In this document: one piece after another, positions 25,501-40,900 of the stretch | Position numbering within the stretch: position 1 is the stretch's first letter | How the letters are laid out: every line of letters begins with the position of its first letter | Translations under genes and position numbers: made by a program | Source: Didymodactylos carnosus | Lineage: Eukaryota > Rotifera > Eurotatoria > Philodinida > Philodinidae | Direction of reading: 5' to 3' | Assembly: GCA_905250885.1 (NCBI GenBank) | Contig: CAJNOQ010000024.1 | Span: 41,534-105,533, forward strand | Length of the DNA stretch: 64,000 nucleotides | Notes under the pieces: model-generated | What the model was told of the DNA's origin: nothing | What the model saw: the letters and a program-made list of their open reading frames with translations, nothing else | The model's database searches: none

Positions 25501-28500
25501 TATATCTGTTGTCGAAGAATTAAAAGTTGTTACAGAAACAACAATAGCTAGTAAACATGAATTAATTACAGAGGAGAGATATAAGGTAATGAATATATTA
25601 TACGATGACAAATATTAAATATAGCATTCAGTATTTATGATAATTCTTTTCTTTTTAAGATACAAGCACCTGAAATATCACATGAAGAACAACCATTGAC
25701 GGATTCGGATGATGAAACAGGTAAAAACTAAAGTTTTTTTTCTTTTGTATTAAACAAACGACCGAATACGTTACGAGTTGTTCGTTACAGATGCACATGC
25801 TAAAAATGATGAAGATACCTACGACTATACATATCCTGAACTTGGTCGGTGTAAATCGAGAAATATAGTATCATTGCCATCATTTAAAGAAATGTGGCGT
25901 AAAAAATCTATTATTGTCGTTGCTACAGAGCAAGCGCCTATCACTAATCAGAACGATATTAATAAGAGTTCCTATTGTAAGTGTAGCACATTGCCACAAG
26001 AATGTTGCCTGATAATGATGATGACTGTTTAATAAAAAAGAACTATCATACTCGATGCTTCGATCCTTTTTCTTATATGGATGTTCTCATCTGATGAAAA
26101 AAGCAAAGAAATAAACGAATGCTTTAAACAAGCATGACATTCCTTCTAAGAGATATCTGCATGTGAATGCTATTTATATAAGAGAGAGAGAAAAAGAAAG
26201 AGAAAGAAATATCAAAACTATTTTAATTGATTAAATTTTTTTATTATAAATTATTTAGATATGCTCGGTGATACAAGTTCGAATGCTCATATGCAATATT
26301 TACGTGATGGTGGTACATTGAATGAAGCAGAAGAAAGTAAATTAAATCAACCATCATTTAACAAAGTATGTTAAAGTAAAAAAGAAAAATTCTAATTAAA
26401 AGCTTAAGTGTTCACTTTCTTATCTAGGAAGAATCAGATTATCCAATGCGAGCTGTTACCGATTGGACAGAATCACGAGATAATTTACATGAAGCACAAC
26501 AATTTGACAATGAACAAATCACAAAACCAAAACATGGCGGGTAAGAATAGAAAAGAAACTAAAAATGAATTGTTTCTAATAATAAAAAGAAAATCTCTGA
26601 TAGTAGATACAGTCTGTTATATTTGCCTGTCCGTATTGTGTTGTATTATTGTGTTTGTTTTTCTTTATCTATCGGTTACATAGGGAACGGTTTCAGTGTC
26701 GATCGTAAGTTTTCTATCGTTTTTTCATTTTCTTCTAATCATTTATATTAACATCACTTAAACATAGTTTTTCTCTGTCGTTTAACATGTCCATCTAATT
26801 GTCTGTACGTAAAGTGTATTAAAGTTGTATACTAAGATGTGTATATACAAGCATATTCTACCGCTTTTACGTATTTGTTTGGTATTTGAATCAGTTTACG
26901 TTGAGTAAAAAAAATTTTAATTTGGTGAAGGAAGTGGATAGAACTATTTAAAAGTTACTTTATCAGTAGAATATTCCAACAAAAAAAAGAAGTTTTAAAT
27001 AACGTAGAACCATAACTCTAATTCATATTGTTATTGCATGAAGATTATTTGCTTCTTACAAATTAACTTTCACTATGGTTGCTGATAATCGGTTGCCATA
27101 TTACACGTGAAATAACACATTATTCGTTTAGTTCTCGTAAATTGTGTCTGGTTCATTTCTTAATTGATCACATTAACAAAGAAGAAAATTAATTTTCCTC
27201 TTGTAATCTAATGTTTATATTCTATTATAGGTTTTTAGTTAGTTTTCTTGTTGATGCGCGCGGCGGTGCTATGAGAGGTTGTCGTCATTCTGGTGTTCGT
27301 GTTATTATACCACCAAAACGCGCTAGTATGCCAACAAGAATTACATGTCGTTTCGTAAAACGAGAAAAACTAACTATTCCACCACCGTTGAATGAAGGCG
27401 AAGCATTGGCTGCACGTGTATTAGAAGTTGGTCCTGTTGCTTGTAAATTTCTTGGGTAAGAAATGTTCTATTTTTTATTTTATTTTACAATATTAATTCA
27501 TATTTTTTGATATTTAAGACCTGTCATTTTGGAAATACCACATTTTGCATCGTTACGTGGTCGTGAACGTGAAATTGTTGTTTTAAGAAGTGACAATGGT
27601 GAAAAATGGACAGAACATCCAGGATCAATGACTGACGAAGCAGTAAAAGAAGCACTAGGCGAAACAATCGATATGGAAGGTAATATAGTATTTTATTCTA
27701 TCTTATTATCCAAAAATGATAACTAGAGATTTATTTTCTTCTGTAGAATTAGACAACGTTGAAGATTTACATTCGAAACGTATAACTCGTATAATAACAA
27801 ACGACTTTCCTCGGTATTTTGCCTTGGTTACACGTGTACGACAAGAATCAAATTTTATTGATGATAAAGGCGGTGTATTAAATTCTACCGTCGTATCACA
27901 TGTAGAAGCACTTATTCCAGAAAAGGCTTTACAAAAACGTATTCGTGTTTCGTTACATGTGCTACCGATTTCACATCAAATTGTTCATCGTTCATATGGT
28001 ACACGTGTCAATGTTAGTCCAGTTGTAACGGTTGAACCTCGTCGAAGAAAATTTCATAAACCCATTACATTAACAATTCCATTACCAAAATCATCGACAA
28101 CTACATCATCGTCATCTAAACATCAACAAAGTGGTGCTTATTCAAGTGATTCACAAACTTTACGATTATTATGTAGTATTACGGGAGGTACACATGCTGC
28201 ACAATTTGACGATATTACCGGGCATACACCAGTTACATTTTCGAATGATTGTGCAACATTTACAACAACAGTCTCTGCAAGGTAATAGCGAAAACTTGAC
28301 TAATTGTTATGATCCAACCATTTTCTTTTTTCATACAGATTTTGGCTCATTGATGCTCAAGGCGTTCAAGATGTAATTAAAATGGCTCATGATATTTATC
28401 GTGAAGCAACATCTGTTCCATACATGTCTCGTTTTGTTGTATTTGCTAAGCGTCATGATCTCAATGAAGCAATGGTTCGTGTCTTTTGTGTGACAGATGA

Positions 28501-31500
28501 TAAAGAAAATAAAACGTTAGAAATGCAAGAACATTTTACCGAGATAGCAAAATCGAAAGAAGTTGAAGTAAATACACACATATAAATTCATTTATTCAAT
28601 TGTTTTACTGTTGTCATTATTAATAGGTTCTTAATGGTAATAGTATCTATGTTGATGTTGGTGGTAATTTAAATGCGGTTGTTAAAACAAGTGATCAGTT
28701 AATAATCACTTTTCGTTCATTTCGTGAAAATCGTTTACCATTTGTTGTTCGGATACGTGATCCACATCAAGAAGAAAATGGACGAATGAGTTTTTATAAA
28801 GATAATTTGCAAACAACATCAGGTACAACAGCAACGATACAAAAATCAACATCAGCAACGTTAACAAATGGAAATATAATTGTCAATGGACAAAATGTTG
28901 TCGATACACAGGCACTACAAGCAATCTGCAATTTGAATATTTCTATACCATCATATGATAAAGTAAGTGATTATTAAAATAATTATGAATTGAATAAGTT
29001 AATAGATAGATTTTTTGGCATCCTATCCAAAGGAAATTTTTATATTTTGAACGGTTTAATATAACTCAGAAATGCACCGCATCTATTTTCTATAATATTT
29101 GTGTGACAGTCATATCATGAATAGTATTGCATGATGGTTTTAAGTGTTATAAACTGACTCCTTGCGATAAATAGCAGCCGTATAGATATTTGTTTGGGAT
29201 GATCCAAAAGAATAACAATTGTTTGGTACTAAAACATACTTTTGTGTCATTTTTTTCTAGGATTTTCTCGAAGTAAGAATTGTCATAGATTTAGTTTTCA
29301 TTTCTTTTGTTGTTGTCGCTTTATTTCTGTTGTACATTCACCTGCATGTTTTTTATTATTTCAATTAACCACAAATAATTTTACCACTGAAAAGCGAATT
29401 GTTGCGGTTTACATTTCAAACATTAACCTTTTTTAACTAAGATTAAGGGTATACCCCTCCCCTCTTTTTGGGCTTTCCGTAGAAATGCTGTGAAATAAAA
29501 ACTAAAAGTCTTTAGAGCTTCGCATTTTCAGAGCTGATCAGAAACTCAATGGAGCACTTTTTCGTTCTTGTTTCAAGTTTTCAAGTATTGCCGTTCACCA
29601 GTTTTTCATTGTGCCACATTACGACCCCCCTTAAATTTCATCCGATCGCGTTCAAAATTTTACCAGAGGTACTCAAGACTCTGTTGCAGAGCTATTTTTT
29701 TGGAATTTTATTTTAGACTTTTCTTTACCGAGTTATAGGGTTTCCAAAATTGGAAAACTTGGTTTTTGAGACGTTTTTCAGTATTTTTCCTATAACTCGA
29801 CCAGGAAAGGTCTGAAAAAAATTTCCGAAAAATTAGCTCTGCGGAATGCCCTTGAGTACCTCTGGTAAAATTTTCAACGCGATCGGGTGAAATTTAAGGG
29901 GGGTCGTAATGTGGCACAATGAAAAACTGGTGAACGGCAATACTTGAAAACTTGAAACAAGAACGAAAAAGTGCTCCATTGAGTTTCCGATCAGTTCTAA
30001 AAATGCGAAGCCCTAGTGACTTTTAATTTTTATTTCACAGCATTTCTACGGAAAGCCCCAAAAGGGGGGGGCGGGTACCCTTAATACTTGTTGTTACCAT
30101 CATAATTTTTAATATAATTAAAATACATTTCTCTTGGTTTTGTTTAGAATGAAGAACGTTTACATGCAATGCATTCGATGACAATTAGCGATGGTCATGC
30201 GGACTCAAGATCGGATGGTAGATATTCTTCATTTTTTGTTTATCAACCAATACCCTCAATTTGTTTTTTGTTTTTTTTCAGCCGATATGTATCGCAAAGG
30301 AGAAATACGTTTAACTGACATCGCAAAACATTTGGGTCAAGATTGGCCCGCTTTAGCTGCTGAATTAGAACTGAGTGAAGAAGAAGTGACACAAATAATG
30401 GATCAACATGGTGAAAATGCAGCACTTCACATGTTGAGATATTGGTTAAAATCAAGAGGTCCCGAAGCGACTGGTAAAATAGTAAAAAAATGCTTCACTC
30501 TCATTCAATTTTATCTCGTATATGGATTATTTTTAGGTAATTGCTTACAACAAGCATTAAGAAAAATTGGAAAAGAAAATATTGTACATAGTTGTGTATT
30601 CAATATTGAATGGGTCACGGATGCAGCTGAAAAAGAAGTGGCTAAAGCTCGTTTAACTAGTCGAGGTGGCGAATCACATGGAAGACGAGTAGGTTTTACT
30701 ATTTCTATAAAATATAATAGTTTATTTTGAAACATGTAATGATAATTTATGTTTTAGACCGATGAAGGTTTTGAAAGTGACGATGAATACGAAAGAAAAC
30801 GGCAAGAAAAATATTCAAAATCAAGTATGTTTTTGTATTTATCAATAAGTTCATGTTTACAAATATTCCAGTTTTAGAGCAGTAGATTATAGTGTCTTAC
30901 TTTGAACCTTTCTAATTTTTTCCTTTAATGAAGCGTAAGCTTTACATCGATCCTAATATTGAATTACATTATTAAAACAGTACACAAATTTTCTGTTCAC
31001 TTCTTCAGAGGTGAAGTTTTTTGTCCATCTGTTGTTGAGTATAATTTCAACGTATAGGACAAGATAAATATACATTAGTTCGATTTTACATCTTTCCAGT
31101 TCGAGAAGATGGAATCGATGATAATACAATAAAAATTACCGATATCATATCTACAAAACCGTCAACAACAACAACTACTATAATTAAAACCATTACTCTT
31201 GAAGAAACAGAAGAAGATGGCGAAAAGATTGAACTACGACAGCCAATTAAAATAGCTAAAGAAACTGCTATAACTATAAGTCAACCAGTGGTACCACAAT
31301 TTAAACAATTTGAACCTTTAAAAGTTAAATTTCCATCACGTGATCATTCAAAAGAATTTACATCTTCTTCGTCTTCGAGCGCAGATACAATTGTTACTGT
31401 AGGAATGAGGGGTACTTTTCTTCCAAAGAAATTGTCTGTTACTGTAAAAATTGTGTAATATATTGAGCTTTTTTTGTTGTCGACGTACTAAAATTTATAA

Positions 31501-34500
31501 ATAACAATTGTGTTAGTTCTGTAAAGTTTGTGTTGTGAGTATCATTTATCTCTTTTATCTCAGGTGATCATTACGATGATCATTTACATTATGTTGATTC
31601 GAGTAAAGCGACTACTCCCGCATCTCGTTATGGTGGTTATTATTCAATTTATCATGGAGGCGGTGCTTATTCGGGTTCAATAACCCCATCGAGTTGTCAT
31701 TCAACAGCATTTGAAATGATGCATATTGAAAGTTTAAGAGAAAAATTAAATCGTTTAACGAGAGAAAGTCAAAATCTTACATCGGGCAGAGGTTCGATAG
31801 AGTGAAGTGTGTTCTTGCATGAAAATGCATGTAATTAAAATTGAGATAGAAACTTTTGAAATTAGTCTGACATTTGAAATGTTTTTGTACCGGATTTGTG
31901 TGGTGATTATGTTAGCATGTTTGTGTTGTTATTGAATACTACACAATGTAAATGAATACGCATTACATTCCAATTTAGTTTTTTTGTCGTATACTATATC
32001 CTGTGGCACATTTTAGACTGTTTTAATTAATATAAATATTTTCTTTTATTTAGCCGATCTTGATGATACTTACGGCAGTCCACGAGTTTTACGTGTCAAA
32101 GATGATGGAAAAACAACTCCGACTAGTCTAAGTTCAGGTGAGAAATTTGTTTGTCTAAATTTATGATTTTTATCGTTGATAAATATCTGCTCAAGGTATA
32201 TTTCTCAATAAATTATGCCTTTATCATAATTCAATTTTTATCAAGATATAGACTAATTATATGGACTATCAATTCCTCACTAAGGTGAGAGTAGATTAAA
32301 TAAAAAAATTTTTTCTTTCGTAGATCAATTGAGAAATGTATGGAGAATATTTACTATAAGAAAATATTTAAAAAATTTTGTACTTTCCTTCCTGTTATTG
32401 ACTAATTAGTGCTAGAATAAAGTTAATTTAGTCTACTCTACTAGTTTAAAGTACCATTTACAAAATAATGACTTAACGGAAAAATTCAAGCAATGTCTCA
32501 TCTGATAGAGAATTTCACGTGAAGAATTTTTCATCGCACCTAGCGGTTAGTATCGCTCGAAGCAAGCATTTTTTAACAAAATTCTGAGCACAAAAGTTGT
32601 TCAAAACCTAATTCTGAGTCCCTCATAAGAGCTTTTTTCGAAAACATTTTTTTGAAGTATTAAAACTGAAATGCGAAATTTTAAAATTTTTTGAAAAAAC
32701 CTCTTGTGAGGGACTTCAGAATTAGATTCTGAACAGCTTTTGTGCTCAGAGTTTTGTTAAAAAATGCTTGCTTCGAACGAAACTAGAAGTAAGGCATTTT
32801 TCAAAATACTTTTAGCTCTAAAATCCCACCGGGTAAATAAAAGTTAAATTTCTATGTAAAATTTTATTCGAGAATTCTTTTGAATTTTGTTCCGTACACA
32901 ATTTAATGTCTTCTATCGAACTGCCCTAGAATCAACTCTTCATATCTAAAAGTGAACATTTTAATAAGATTTTAAGACAGGGGCAGAATCTCGATAAAAC
33001 CTGAATTTTTTTTTATTGAAAACTATAGAAGCCCAAAAATCTTTGAAACATATATTCTGGCGTACACGCTACAAGATGGTAAAAAAACGGGTGCCTTCCC
33101 CTCCCTAAACACATGTAGTTACAAAATTAGGTCTGAAAAAGTCCTCTAACTGCACTCATGTTATCTTTTCTACTACATTCATTTATTATTCTTTTAACTA
33201 GATTTGAATAAAGGAGAAAATCTTTTTTTTTCTCTTAGTTACTTGATTTACACAACACACACGACTGGGAGCAAAATAGAAAAGTTTTGCAAAAATCTTA
33301 GCATGTTTTGTTTTCATCATGTTAAGAGTTTTTAACCTCTCGTGGCATATAAATATTATAGTCGTTTTCTAGGTTTCTTTTTTTTCTTCTCATTGTTTAA
33401 CGTACGAGTATTCGTCTCAAAATATAGAAGAAAAAATTTTTTCCGGAAGATTTAACGTTACATTGAACAAACCAGATGTTTTTTATCATGTTTATTGAGA
33501 GACGATAAATATACTGGAAAAACAGTGTATAATATTTAGAACATTACAGAAAAATTCTAGAAATTTCTCTGAATAGTTTGCTTACTAAACAGATATTTGT
33601 ATAAAAGTGATAGATTGTTTAACAGTTTCCTACACGTATGTTTAGTTATTCATGTAGATCTATTGAGCACGTACTAATAATAATTTTTTTCCTCTCTTTG
33701 GAATTGTGTAAAATGCAAATCAGCTTGGAATCATTCAACGTATGGATGATTTTTTGAGATTTTTTTTTATCAAATCAATCTTGAGTATACACATCAGTAG
33801 ATGTGATGGTTTTTTGTACTTATTACAAATATCAACTTTAAACAACAGATAAAAATGGAAGTTTCACTGAAATTTCTGTTAAAACATACAGAGACTCAAG
33901 AAATAAGCCTTCTACTGCATTTTTGAGAAAAGTGAAGAAAATTAGCGTTGCGGTTTCAGAGAAATGAGACTAAAAAGCATTTTTTGTATTTTGATGGGAA
34001 CGTGGGACGTCTGTTTTTTTACGATGTCGGCGGTCTTTTTCTATTTAACAACAACAACAAATGAAAACAAAAGGAAGAATTTGATTTTTCAGGAATGGAA
34101 TATCTGATATTGTTTTCTCTTTGTGTGCCATTTAATTTCTCTCTCTCTTGATCGTTGTATTAATACGTGAAAATTTTTTTTGATCAGATATTTAATCGTG
34201 TGCATATCGTTGATCCATGATAATGATTTGATTGCGTCATTCACACATTTTCTCGCTATTTTATGGTGGTGATAAGTAGAATATACACATCACTGATAAT
34301 CTGAAGGCTAATTCATTCGTCTCCATAATTGCTTCTATAAATAAGAGATACTACTAGATCGATACAGTATCTGTGAATGATTTATATTTAGTCTTACTAT
34401 AGTTAGAGCGATGATGTCATACATAACTATTAGTTGTTCATTCTTTGTGTATTGTGCCTAGTCAAATGATGATGTATGAAAATGAATTGTGTTGTGGAAT

Positions 34501-37500
34501 ATTTAGTTCAAAAAACCGAAAAAGTATGTTGGAATTGTTGTTAAAAAGTTCACAACTGTATTTTTAAATGACCTAAAGTACTAAGTACTTCTAAGTGAGT
34601 AAAAAGTATTTTATACTGAACATGGTTTCTGATACGATATAATCAAAATATACAGTTTTAAACTTTCAGTACAGCTCAAGTTATTAGTTTTATATCACAT
34701 AGTTATATACGGTTAATTTATGCTTACAAAAAAATGTTTTTTTTTATCTTAATGAAATTTCCTCAATGTATAAAGTCTTTCTTTCTCAAGGAATAAGTTT
34801 ACATAAGTTGTATTTTTTCCTTTTTACTTTAGAATTCCAAAAAAAAACATTATCTCGAGAAGCGTCGCGTCATCAGCCGGGTGATTATAGCATTGTGAAT
34901 ATTGTTAAAGAATTTCCTGTTATAGCTGGTATTACAAATGAGAATGATCGTAGCAGTGTGCATGTCTATGCAAATGGAAGACGCACCAACGATAATGACA
35001 TGGCTGCTACAACAAATGGTACAATGACGTATGATAAACCAAACAATAATATCGCTAACAGTAGTGGTATTATGGAAACAATCATACAAAATACGTTTGT
35101 TTCACCAAGCAAAATTGATTTTAATAAATTAAATGATCAACCACAACAAGAACAACTGGATGATCAGCCAGATGCTGTTATTCAACTGGCTCAAGGAGCA
35201 AGACAAACGTTAGATGATATTCGTGAGTATCTTCCACCTGATTCTTTTATTATAACAAATAACGTAGTATCTAAACGAGACTCGACAAATACTGATACTC
35301 AGTCAACTGAGTCCTCTAGTTCTCCTATATCACCACTTGAACAGTTTATTTTGCCTGAAGAAAAATCTGTTAGTCGAACATCAAACGTTGCTGAACGTTT
35401 ATCAAAATCAAAAATAATTCCGGAGCCGGCACGAGCACTTGCCAATGCTCTAAAACATGCTGTTGTTAAACCGTTAAAAAAAACCATGAATAAAATGAGA
35501 TCTTTCGACTCGACAACAACTTCATCTATTAATAACAACGAATTATCATCAGTTGACACTCAAAAAGTGTCTCAAGAAACTGTTTCAGAGAGTACTGGTA
35601 TTGAGCTACAGCATCATCCTTCAATCGTTTATCCGCCACCACATACCAGTCCATCTATTGATGACGAAAAAAATTCAGATATAATAAAAAGTACAATAGT
35701 TTCAACAGAAGAACATACACTCTCCGAACCATCAACACCTGTGACAACTTTTCTCGACTCAGTTACATTGTCATCGCTTCTTCTTACGGATTTACCACCA
35801 ACAAATCCTCCTCAGCACCGTGATTCATCTTCATCAGCCGATGTATTAACACCCTTGTTGTCTGCAACACCTCCAGTGAAACCTCCACGAAAGTTTATTC
35901 CTCACGATGATCTCATATTTAATAGTAATAATAACGATGAATCATTACTCGATAATTATAATTTAATACAACAAACTGATGATGTTGTTAAAAAAGTATT
36001 GAATATTGTTGATACGTTCGGAATGCCCGACAATGGTATTGATGATGTTGAATTATTGAAATACTCTCATCCACCACAATTTGTTTACATTCAACAACCG
36101 TCGAATAAATCAGAATTGATATCTCACTCTAATAATGTTGATAACGAACAAAAAACACATACGAATAACTTAGAACAAATTTTGTCTGATATAGAAACAG
36201 GCATTCATCCATATAATCAAGAAATTGTCACCCATGATGAACAATTTAAATCGGATGACAGTGATAATGTTGATGTAAAATATTTAAGCGATATCATGAA
36301 ACATATTCGAGAAGCAAGTCGACAAATAAATCATAGTGATACGGTCTACGAATTGAGACCAGAAACTTATGAACCGCTAAGTCGTACAAGCGTCGTATTA
36401 TCATTGATCAAAAGTAATGATGTTCATCGATTTGAAGCTGCGCCACGTTACATCGCTCTAATGTCTGATAAATTACCCGAACAAATTGATCTTATACCAG
36501 ATCAGCCAAACTTTAAAACTGTCATTGATTTATCTACGGCTACATCTTTAGCATTAGAACCTCAACAAAATGTTACAACGGAATTTTTAAACTCGCCAAT
36601 TGATGATGAGAACGATCATTCGATGATTGAAATTCTTGGTGAACAAAATGAATTAGAAACCGCTTTATGTTCACACATTATAAATCCACTTGTAGGACCC
36701 ATTTCTAGTCAACAAACTAGTAGTAATGAAGTCGATAAGTCATTGTTATCATCAGATTCATCTCCTTCATCCAACGTTATAACTGTCATTTCTTCAACAT
36801 TTGATACTAACGAACCATCACCTATTCAAACTTCTGTGGATACTTTATCAATTCCCTATTTTCATACCACGACAACAACAACCATAGATACACCTCTTTT
36901 CATTGAAGAAACAGCTGTTCAAAGTACATCTGTCACATCGTCGATCGATTCGACCAGTGAACCCTCCGATACAGTCAAGAACGCCACTTTAAATCCTCAC
37001 TATTCACTATCTGAGATCAAAGCTAAGTCAAAATCATCAAACGACACCGATATCCAATCTCACTCGGTAGAAACAGCAATGAACATTGAAAAAATAGCTG
37101 CAGAAATACAACAAACATTCGACGAAGAAAATCAAACGCAATCTGATGTTGATAAAATTCGTGATATTGACACAATGATAAATAAAGATCGTCAATCTTT
37201 ATTAGCAAAATTATCGAAACTTGATAATAGTAACCCATTATCTCGTGAAAGTAGTATCACAACCACACTAACATCATCATCTACGCCAAGAGATTCCATT
37301 AGCGATCAAGCCGGTTATGCAAGTGAATCAAGTGGAGGAATGAATACATTTCTTGATTCATTTAAAACCGGTCTCAATATTCAGGAACAACCTTTGACAA
37401 TCACCGAAATTGAGCAACCAAAACCATCAATTGCATCTACAAGCAGACCATTAATGTTTGTTTCACTTGATTCTGGTTTTAATTTATCTAAAGTTTTTTC

Positions 37501-37946
37501 TCCGTTAACTGATTTTGTTAAAACTTCTAATACTGACGCTAAAAATGTACAGCGACCCTCTATTCCTCCTACTTCGCCCATTTATTTTTGTCCGCCACCC
37601 ACTTTATCAAATACTACACCTCTTATAACAACCACATCTGTCACTGTTATATCCCGTGCCGATCCTATGGTCAACTCAATATTGACAACATCTTCAACAA
37701 ATGATGATGATTTAATATTAAAGAACGGTAATTCATCGTTGATGCCTTACTCATTAGACGCAGGGTCAGATAATTATAATCATCGTTCATTGCGCAGTAA
37801 AGAAAATAGTATTGATTCAGTTGATGCAAATTTTTACGATAATGTTCAACAAATTCGAAGTGGAACACCTCGCTCATTAATCTCCGATTATGATAATTTA
37901 CATGGTTCATTTGTTAGTTTAAATGATTCACAAACAATTGAGGGTG

Positions 37947-37978
<32 letters not shown>

Positions 37979-40900
37979 ACTCAACTGTTATCTTCTAGTC
38001 TTCATGAAATGGTTTCTTCTCCATCGATTATATCGAAAAATGATACCTCCTCGATATTATCTGGTTCCACACAGTATGAAAGTTTTGATAATATACCTAC
38101 AACGACATCATCATTATCAACCGTCTATCAATCAGCTCTTAGTACATTGAACAATTCATCAAATGATTTTAGTGATATTACATTGACACCAGAAATACAT
38201 CAGATCCCATCCGAAATAAGTGATAATGATATAGATCTTGTTGAAAATATAAATTTAAAAATGCCAACATCAAGTTTAGTAACAAATATTAATCAAATTA
38301 GTGATGAAAATAATGCTACAGCTGCAACGCTATCCAAACATATCGTTGAAGGTAGAAATTTTATAATCCATGATTATTATCAAGTTGCCGTGATTAATAT
38401 ATAAATAAATATACGTGTTTAGTGTGAATATATAAAGCATGATCTTGCGAGATCGTATATTATAATCGCTATTTCATCTTGGTTCAAATTTATTTATGCA
38501 TTTTGAAATAATATTCATTAAATCCCGCTTGATGAACCTAAACGATGAAAATATGCATGTATTTATAATAATATTTCATTTTTCTATACTTAATATATTT
38601 GCAGCATGACAATATGCCGGGATTTTTATTTTTCTCTCCTTTTTGCAGATATCTATTACATAAACTCACTATACTTCTAAAATGGTTATTATGAAATTAA
38701 AAAATATGTCAGTGAATATAATATTAAGTGTTTTGCTTTTTTGTTTTTTCATTCTGGAATGGTTTTAAGCATGTGGCTACTACTATTATTACGTTTATTT
38801 CTCTGCATCAATGTACAAAAGAATAATTACCAAATGTTTTTCTTCAGTAAACAGAATTTGACATTTGAACAATATTAAAAAAAAAAACCAAGATTTTTGT
38901 TCTTACTAAGAACAAAATGTTAATTGTGAGAATGCTCGTTTATATTTGGTAAAACAAATAAAAATAAAATATTTTAGCACTTATGCATTTCAGAATTGAT
39001 CTATTGTTTTCTTTTTCTATCTATAATTCTAGTATCAATTAAAATGAACAGAATTATTTTTACGCATGAATTTTTCTCTCATCACTATATATTATTTGAG
39101 TGAAGCTCGAATTAAAATGTTTTATGTTAAACATGTTCATAAATGATAATTAATATTTATTTTTGTTTTTCTTCTATTTAGATAATATGGATACACGCAC
39201 AAAACCGAGTGGTAAGTTTCATTTGCATGCTTTTTGTTATGTGTCAGAAGCGGAAAAATCTTATTATCATCTCTTTTTTTTTTTGTATACATACTAAAAA
39301 TACGGAGAGAAAAAAATTATTCTATCTCACATATATATATGCACACACACACATACATAAACTATAAAAACATCCAATTTTGTTTAGCTGAAAACTAAGC
39401 GTAAGCAAAACTTAAAAATCGAAAATATATATTTATATATACGTTTATAGCATGTGGCATCGTTTCATTTATTCATCTATTTATTTATCTAAATGATTGC
39501 CACGCATGAATTATACAGCAATAGTAGAAACATTTTTTTTTAAATCAGTTTTTTTTGCTCTTGTCTCCTATTACTATGTATGTCTTCAAATTTTATTGAA
39601 ACCAAAAAAAAACCTGGAAAAACAAGAATTTGTGATTTGAGTCTAGTTCAAAGTCATTTAAAAAAAAATCCAAACAAACGAACAAACTAATATAAGTTCT
39701 TGTTTATATTGAAAAAAAAAAAAGATGTGTGTGTGATACGGTTTGATGTTTGGCTAAACTTTTCTTTTGCTTTACACACTTTTTATTATCAAAAATATTT
39801 TGCATGCAAAAATAAAAACCAAAAAATAAAAAAAACTAACCCACTCTGTACATCACGTTGTTATCAGTTTGAACGATTGTTTATTTTAATATTTCATTTA
39901 TGGATAAGACAATTTTGATTGTTTGTCGTGTTTGCTTTTTCTGTTGTTATTCTGCATATTAATTTACTTGGTGTTTAAATAGCACTTGATGAAACTACTT
40001 TCTGACTATTATTTGTTTTCTGTTCAATACTTTTGTTAGTACAAATGTTTACTCAATTATAATATTTCGTCAAGTTATAAATAGAAGTGGTTATATTTCA
40101 AAATAATGATCGATTTTTAGGAAAAGAGGCTAAAATGCTATATAAGATTAGTTTTTAGTAGGCTAGAGCAGTGTTCATATGTTTAAAGGAATAAAAATTG
40201 ACATATTGAGAAATCAAACTATTGGTGTTAGTTTAATTTCAGTAGTTGACAAATAGTTGAGTGATGATAAATGTCAAAATGAAAATATATAATATTGTAA
40301 GATACATAGTTCTTTTAAATGTAATATATATATTTATATATATATATATATATATAATATGTATATAGCTTTTTGTATGTAAATCTATGTTATTTGTTAA
40401 TTAATTGATTTAATTCTTTGCTTTTATAATCAGTAATAATATAGAAAAATTGACATTTAATGAAATCTATTACTTTCATATCAAGTCATATTTTGCACGC
40501 ACATTGTTAATCATACCGTTAAATTCTTTGAGCCATTCATGTCTCTATCTTGCAAAGCTTATCGACTTTGTAAACAATAGAAAAAGTGGAAATCGTTTAA
40601 AGAAGATAAAAATAGCATCAATTTTTTTTTTAATGTAAATTTGATCTTAGATGTTGTTAATTACCCATGCTTTTCTTAAACAGCAGCACACATAGAGAGG
40701 TATTAATTGAGATATGACAATTTGAAACGAAAGAACAATAATTTAATTTGCAACCCACAAATGTTTTTTTTTTGAAATTTAACTCATTCATCCTGCTTTA
40801 TATAACGAAACTATGTTATTTTGCTTCAGAACGTCTTGTCCATTGCTGTATTACATGAACTTTTATCTTTGTGCACTTCTTCGTCTGTGTATTTAGTTTA

